Assembly (NCBI RefSeq): GCF_003576315.1
Contig: NZ_QWFZ01000036.1
Coordinates: 62,001 to 126,000 of the forward strand
Direction of reading: 5' to 3'
DNA: 64,000 nucleotides
Source of the DNA: Henriciella mobilis
GTDB lineage: Bacteria; Pseudomonadota; Alphaproteobacteria; Caulobacterales; Hyphomonadaceae
Made by a program: the position numbers and the translations under genes
Notes under the pieces: generated by a model
What the model saw: the letters and a program-made list of their open reading frames with translations, nothing else
Databases searched by the model: none
Told to the model about the DNA's origin: nothing
Part shown: positions 60,240 through 64,000 of the stretch, piece after piece
How positions within the stretch are numbered: position 1 is the first letter of the stretch
Layout: each line of letters opens with the position of its first letter

Positions 60240-62336
60240 ATGAAAACAACGCGCATCGCATCCGCATTTTCCATGGCTCTGATGGCTGGTGCCGCGATCG
60301 CGTGCGCGGCTCCGCAAGCCTCCGTCGCCCAGGCGCAGGCGCCGGACGCGGTCGCTCCCTCTGAGGTTTTCACCGTCAGCTCTCCGGATGGGCGCACGCG
60401 CGTCGAGGTCACGGCCCGCGATGGCCAGCCTGTCTATTCGGTCGAGCGCGATGGGAAGACGATTGTCGGTGTCTCGAAATTGGGTCTGCGCTTTGCCGAA
60501 GGCGCCGATCTTGACCGGGGCTTTTCGGCTGTATCGGCCAACCGGGCGGTCGTCGATACGCAATGGTCCCAGCCTTGGGGTGAGCGGACCATCGTTCAGG
60601 ACCGGCACGAGGAGGTTTCCGTGCGGTTTGTCTCGACAAGCGGTCCGGAGCGGGCGTTTACCCTTCGGGTTCGCGTATTCGATGAGGGGGTCGCTTTCCG
60701 TTACGAAGTGCCGGACATGGGCGAGCGCGCTCTCGTGGATGAAATCACGGAATTCGCCGTCGATCCTAATGCGATGTCCTGGTGGACGCCGGCAGGCGAG
60801 TTCAACCGGTACGAATATATCTACAAGACCACGCCGGTGCGCGACATGTACCGGGTTTATACCCCTTTTACACTGAAAATGGACTCTGGTGAGACCGCCG
60901 GTCCATACGTCGCGATCCACGAAGCCGCCCTGATCGACTATGCCGGGATGTGGCTGGACCAGCGCCGGGCCGGTGTACTGGAAGCCGAACTCGCTCCGCG
61001 CCATGACGGTGTAAAGGTGCGGGTCAGCGGCGCTTTCAATACGCCCTGGCGGGTGATCCAGATCGGCGATACGGCCGCCGACCTGGTCAACGGCTCCGAC
61101 ATCTACCTCAACCTCAATGAGCCGAACACGCTTGGTGATGTCTCCTATTTCACGCCCGGCAAATATGTCGGGATTTGGTGGGGCATGCACATCAACAAGT
61201 ACACTTGGGGCTCAGGCCCCAAGCATGGCGCGACAACGGAAAACACCAAGCAGTATATAGACTTCGCTGCTGAGAATGGCTTCTCCGGCGTGCTGGTCGA
61301 GGGGTGGAACATTGGTTGGGACGGAGACTGGTTCAGCAATGGCGACCTATTCCGTTTTGCTGAGCCCTATCCGGATTTCGATATTGAAGCACTGTCGGAT
61401 TATGCCGCCTCGAGAGGCGTGGAGCTGATTGGCCACCACGAAACCTCAGCCAATATCGCAAACTATGAAGCCCAGCTCGAAGACGCGTTCGAGCTCTACC
61501 GGGACAATGGCTATTCCACCGTGAAGACAGGCTATGTCGCCGATGCGAGCGACCTCGTCGTTCATGATGATGAGGGCATTCGCCGCTATGGCTGGCATGA
61601 CGGGCAGGAGCGGGTCGTCCATGACCTCAAGGTTCTGAAAAAGGCGCATGAATATGGCCTCGCGATCAACGCTCATGAGCCAGTCAAGGATACCGGCCTT
61701 CGCCGCACCTATCCGAATGCGGTCAGCCGCGAGGGCGCCCGAGGCATGGAGTTCAACGCCTGGGGCACGCCGCCCAACCCGCCAGAGCACACGGCGATCC
61801 TTCCCTTTACCCGCCTGCTCGCCGGTCCGATGGATTTCACGCCAGGCATCTTCGACCTGATGCCGAATGGCGAGGATGACCAGAACCGCGTGCAGACGAC
61901 GCTTGCCAAGCAGCTCGCCCTCTATGTGGTCATCTACAGTCCGGTGCAGATGGCCGCTGACCTGCCGGAAAACTATGAGGCAAATCCCGAGCCGTTCCAG
62001 TTCATCAAGGATGTGCCCGCGGACTGGAAGCAATCCATTGCGCTGGATGGAGAGGTTGGCGATTTCATCGTCCAGGCCCGCAAGGATCGCAATTCCGACA
62101 ACTGGTATGTCGGTGCATTGACCGATGAGGATGCGCGCACGGTCAGCATTCCGCTCGGCTTTCTCGACAAGGGGCGTGCCTATACAGCTGAGATCTATCG
62201 TGACGGACCGGACGCCGACTGGAAGACGAATCCTTACGCGATCGCGCTCGAGACGCGCGATGTGACGGCGTCCGACATCATCGAAATTCCGCTCGCCACG
62301 TCGGGCGGAGCGGCTATCCGGCTGATTGCTGAATAG
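60240..62336 (+). CDS. GH97 alpha-glucosidase, SusB-like
   Basis: Periplasmic or membrane-tethered glycoside hydrolase of 698 residues. The signal peptide has a possible lipobox (IAC, Cys22). Family signatures: 'GFSGVLVEGWNIGWDGDWF', 'GYSTVKTGYVADA' and 'NAHEPVKDTGLRRTYPNAVSREGARGMEFNAW', which match SusB, the inverting alpha-glucosidase of the Bacteroides starch system; the Glu residues of 'HEPVK' and 'MEFNAW' correspond to its catalytic pair, and the retaining-type Asp motif is absent. It converts maltodextrins to glucose before or during uptake. GGGAGGGTCACACC precedes the ATG. It is the first gene of the plus-strand arm behind LacI operator copy 2. Confidence 0.92.
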   Translation: MKTTRIASAFSMALMAGAAIACAAPQASVAQAQAPDAVAPSEVFTVSSPDGRTRVEVTARDGQPVYSVERDGKTIVGVSKLGLRFAEGADLDRGFSAVSANRAVVDTQWSQPWGERTIVQDRHEEVSVRFVSTSGPERAFTLRVRVFDEGVAFRYEVPDMGERALVDEITEFAVDPNAMSWWTPAGEFNRYEYIYKTTPVRDMYRVYTPFTLKMDSGETAGPYVAIHEAALIDYAGMWLDQRRAGVLEAELAPRHDGVKVRVSGAFNTPWRVIQIGDTAADLVNGSDIYLNLNEPNTLGDVSYFTPGKYVGIWWGMHINKYTWGSGPKHGATTENTKQYIDFAAENGFSGVLVEGWNIGWDGDWFSNGDLFRFAEPYPDFDIEALSDYAASRGVELIGHHETSANIANYEAQLEDAFELYRDNGYSTVKTGYVADASDLVVHDDEGIRRYGWHDGQERVVHDLKVLKKAHEYGLAINAHEPVKDTGLRRTYPNAVSREGARGMEFNAWGTPPNPPEHTAILPFTRLLAGPMDFTPGIFDLMPNGEDDQNRVQTTLAKQLALYVVIYSPVQMAADLPENYEANPEPFQFIKDVPADWKQSIALDGEVGDFIVQARKDRNSDNWYVGALTDEDARTVSIPLGFLDKGRAYTAEIYRDGPDADWKTNPYAIALETRDVTASDIIEIPLATSGGAAIRLIAE

Positions 62337-62357
62337 GCTGCCAGAAAAAACTATTGT

Positions 62358-62390
62358 GCCCGCGCGCCCAAATAGAACAATGGCGCGGGC
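62358..62390 (+). other. Hairpin between GH97 and MFS genes
   Basis: GCCCGCGC (62358-62365) pairs with GCGCGGGC (62383-62390), just before the ribosome site GGGAGGAAGAGG of the transporter. There is no T-run after it; it may protect the RNA or tune translation. Confidence 0.45.
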
Positions 62391-62403
62391 TGGGAGGAAG
62401 AGG

Positions 62404-63987
62404 ATGCAGAAACCCAAGCTGAGCTTCGGCCAGATCTGGAACATGTGTTTCGGATTTCTCGGTATCCAGATTGGATTCGACCTGCAGAACGGCAATGTGA
62501 GCCGGATCTTCCAGACACTTGGGGCCAGCATCGACTCGCTTCCGATCCTCTGGATCGCCGCCCCCCTCACCGGCCTCATCGTCCAGCCCATCGTTGGTCA
62601 TTTTTCAGACAAGACCTGGGGGCGTTTCGGTCGGCGCAGGCCATACTTCCTTGTCGGGGCGATATTTGCGTCACTTGCCCTCTTCGTCATGCCGAACAGT
62701 CCGGCGCTCTGGATCGCGGCGGGCACGTTGTGGATCATGGACGCATCGCTGAACATTACCATGGAGCCGACCCGCGCCTTTGTCGGGGACATGCTCCCGG
62801 ATCGCCAGCGCACGACCGGCTATGCCATGCAGAGCTTCTTCATCGGTCTGGGGGCCGTGATTGCCGGCGCGCTGCCCTGGCTGATGACCGAGTTTGGCGT
62901 CTCGAATACCGCACCCGAGGGTGAAATCCCGATGACTGTGCATCTCGCTTTCTATATTGGTGGCGCCGCGCTGTTCCTGGCTGTCCTGCTGACGGTGCTC
63001 ACAACGCCGGAATACTCGCCGGAGCAGATGGAGCAGTTCGAGGCAGCGCGGCGTGAAGCGCTCGGGCTTGGTGAGGCCATTGATGACGACTCCCCGCCGC
63101 GTTCGGCGGGCGCTTTCTTCAGTGGTGGCCTGGCCTGGCTCGCGATTGGTCTTCTGCTGGGTGGTTTTTTCTGGGCGGGCATGATGGACCCTCGCCCATC
63201 CTGGCTCACCTGGCTCGGCTATGTCGAATTCAAGCAGGACCTCTACGTCTTCGCGGCCCTGATTGCAGGATTTGGCATCATTCAGATGGCGGCAGGCGCC
63301 ATGCGCGCCCAGGGGCGGGATCGCAACGGTTTCATGGAAGTCGTCGGCGACCTGTTCCGCATGCCGGTGACCATGCGCCAGCTCGCAACCGTCCAGTTCT
63401 TTTCCTGGTTCGGCCTTTTCGCCATGTGGATCTACGGCACGCCGGCGGTCGCTGACCATCATTATGGTGCAACGGATGCGGCGACGGCGCTCTACCAGGA
63501 TGCGGGCAACTGGTGGGCCCTTCTCGGCGCGGTCCGTAACGGCGTCGCTGCCGCGGCTGCGCTTGCTATTATCTGGCTCGCCGCACAGGTGGACCGGCGC
63601 CGCTTGCATGCGACCTGCCTGTTGCTCGGCGCAATCGGGTTTGCCGGAATGGTGCTGATTGATGATCCGGCACCGCTCGTCCTGCCCATGGTGGGTGTGG
63701 GGGTTGCCTGGGCGGCAATCGTGTCGGTGCCCTATGCGATTCTCGCCGGCTCCGTGCCCGCGCGGAAAATGGGCATCTATATGGGCATCTTCAACATTTT
63801 TATCGTGGTGCCCCAGCTTGTCGCTGCGACGTTGCTCGGTTTCCTGCTGCGTACCTTCTTCGGCAATGAGCCGATCTGGGCCTTCGCAATCGCCTCGGCC
63901 TCTTTCACCTGTGCCGCGATCGCTGTGCTCTTTGTTTCTGACATTCCCGAGGACGCTTCGCCTGAACCGCTGGGAGCCGACGCATGA
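62404..63987 (+). CDS. MFS sugar transporter (SLC45/GPH-like), probable maltose or glucose uptake
   Basis: Inner-membrane transporter of 527 residues and about 12 helices. 'FGQIWNMCFGFLGIQIGFDLQNGNVSRIFQTLGA', 'PLTGLIVQPIVGHFSDKTWGRFGRRRPYF' and 'NITMEPTRAFVGDMLPDRQRTTGYAMQSFFIGLGAVIAG' match the bacterial maltose/sucrose transporters of the SLC45-like group (MalY-type in Caulobacter). The RRRP loop and acidic residues in helix 1 are family features. The ATG at 62404 follows GGGAGGAAGAGG. It should move maltose or glucose produced by the amylase and GH97 enzyme. Its stop overlaps the start of the next gene (ATGA). Confidence 0.9.
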   Translation: MQKPKLSFGQIWNMCFGFLGIQIGFDLQNGNVSRIFQTLGASIDSLPILWIAAPLTGLIVQPIVGHFSDKTWGRFGRRRPYFLVGAIFASLALFVMPNSPALWIAAGTLWIMDASLNITMEPTRAFVGDMLPDRQRTTGYAMQSFFIGLGAVIAGALPWLMTEFGVSNTAPEGEIPMTVHLAFYIGGAALFLAVLLTVLTTPEYSPEQMEQFEAARREALGLGEAIDDDSPPRSAGAFFSGGLAWLAIGLLLGGFFWAGMMDPRPSWLTWLGYVEFKQDLYVFAALIAGFGIIQMAAGAMRAQGRDRNGFMEVVGDLFRMPVTMRQLATVQFFSWFGLFAMWIYGTPAVADHHYGATDAATALYQDAGNWWALLGAVRNGVAAAAALAIIWLAAQVDRRRLHATCLLLGAIGFAGMVLIDDPAPLVLPMVGVGVAWAAIVSVPYAILAGSVPARKMGIYMGIFNIFIVVPQLVAATLLGFLLRTFFGNEPIWAFAIASASFTCAAIAVLFVSDIPEDASPEPLGADA

Positions 63988-64000
63988 TCCGCCTCTTTGC
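63984..64000 (+). CDS. Start of a further gene, truncated by the window end
   Basis: An ATG overlaps the transporter stop (ATGA) and the frame (MIRLF...) runs off the right edge. The overlap suggests another gene of the same arm, but five residues give no basis for naming it. Confidence 0.5.

Noticed and set aside
1-64000. tRNA, rRNA, CRISPR, insertion sequence, prophage or defence island
   Set aside because: No cloverleaf-like gene, repeat-spacer array, transposase, integrase or recognisable defence protein was seen when reading the intergenic regions and proteins.

Overview
The window is a GC-rich, densely coded stretch of chromosome from an alphaproteobacterium. The best guess is a Caulobacterales/Hyphomonadaceae or sphingomonad-like aerobe. 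The reasons are four TonB-dependent receptors (two with the 'VTAQR.EE' start after the signal peptide), OpgGH periplasmic glucan genes, a leucine/isovaleryl-CoA operon, an AAHS-type aromatic acid transporter, LacI-controlled GH13/GH97 glucan genes, and a PrnA-like flavin halogenase beside a roughly 1000-residue TonB receptor. No rRNA, tRNA, CRISPR array, insertion sequence or phage gene was seen. Species cannot be set from the sequence alone.

Layout. 1-5.3 kb: a siderophore-type TonB receptor (left end cut off) diverges from an ABC ATPase-permease-HlyD adaptor exporter, with two Fur-like boxes between them. 5.4-10.3 kb (minus): the leucine catabolic operon ivd-mccB-DUF2695-mccA. 10.4-17.4 kb: a LysR regulator, then a hydroxycinnamate operon (aldehyde dehydrogenase, hydroxycinnamoyl-CoA hydratase-lyase, NDP-forming acyl-CoA synthetase, AAHS transporter) ending in a clear terminator. 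17.5-22.9 kb: a tightly coupled operon of unknown purpose (LysM-like small protein, unknown 90-residue protein, amidohydrolase, epoxide-hydrolase-like protein, FAD oxidoreductase, TetR). 23.1-27.1 kb: opgG-opgH. 27.1-28.4 kb: a small ORF coupled to a 3-hydroxyisobutyryl-CoA hydrolase-like gene.

28.4-32.1 kb (minus): a sulfide/persulfide-type operon (1-Cys peroxiredoxin, BigR/SqrR-like ArsR repressor, persulfide-dioxygenase-like metallohydrolase, SulP transporter). 32.3-36.3 kb (minus): TonB receptor and acyl-CoA dehydrogenase, divergent from a LuxR-type regulator. 37.3-40.5 kb: an ammonium transporter fused to HAMP-like, PAS, GGDEF and EAL domains. 40.6-49.2 kb: a LacI regulator with its own candidate operator, an Fe(II)/2-oxoglutarate hydroxylase with a Cys-rich tail, a sulfotransferase, a flavin-dependent halogenase, a second sulfotransferase and a large TonB receptor. 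49.5-55.3 kb (minus): an AraC regulator, TonB receptor, alpha/beta hydrolase and MFS transporter. 55.4-64 kb: a maltodextrin locus with a LacI repressor, two GH13 enzymes, a GH97 alpha-glucosidase and a sugar MFS transporter, with two copies of one operator in the divergent promoter region.

The strongest candidates for something undescribed are (i) the hydroxylase-sulfotransferase-halogenase-sulfotransferase group at 41.8-46.0 kb next to a TonB receptor, which looks like a tailoring or modification pathway with unknown substrate; (ii) the Amt-HAMP-PAS-GGDEF-EAL fusion; and (iii) the LysM-like/unknown/amidohydrolase operon at 17.5-22.9 kb. All functions are read from protein motifs and context; no database search was run.
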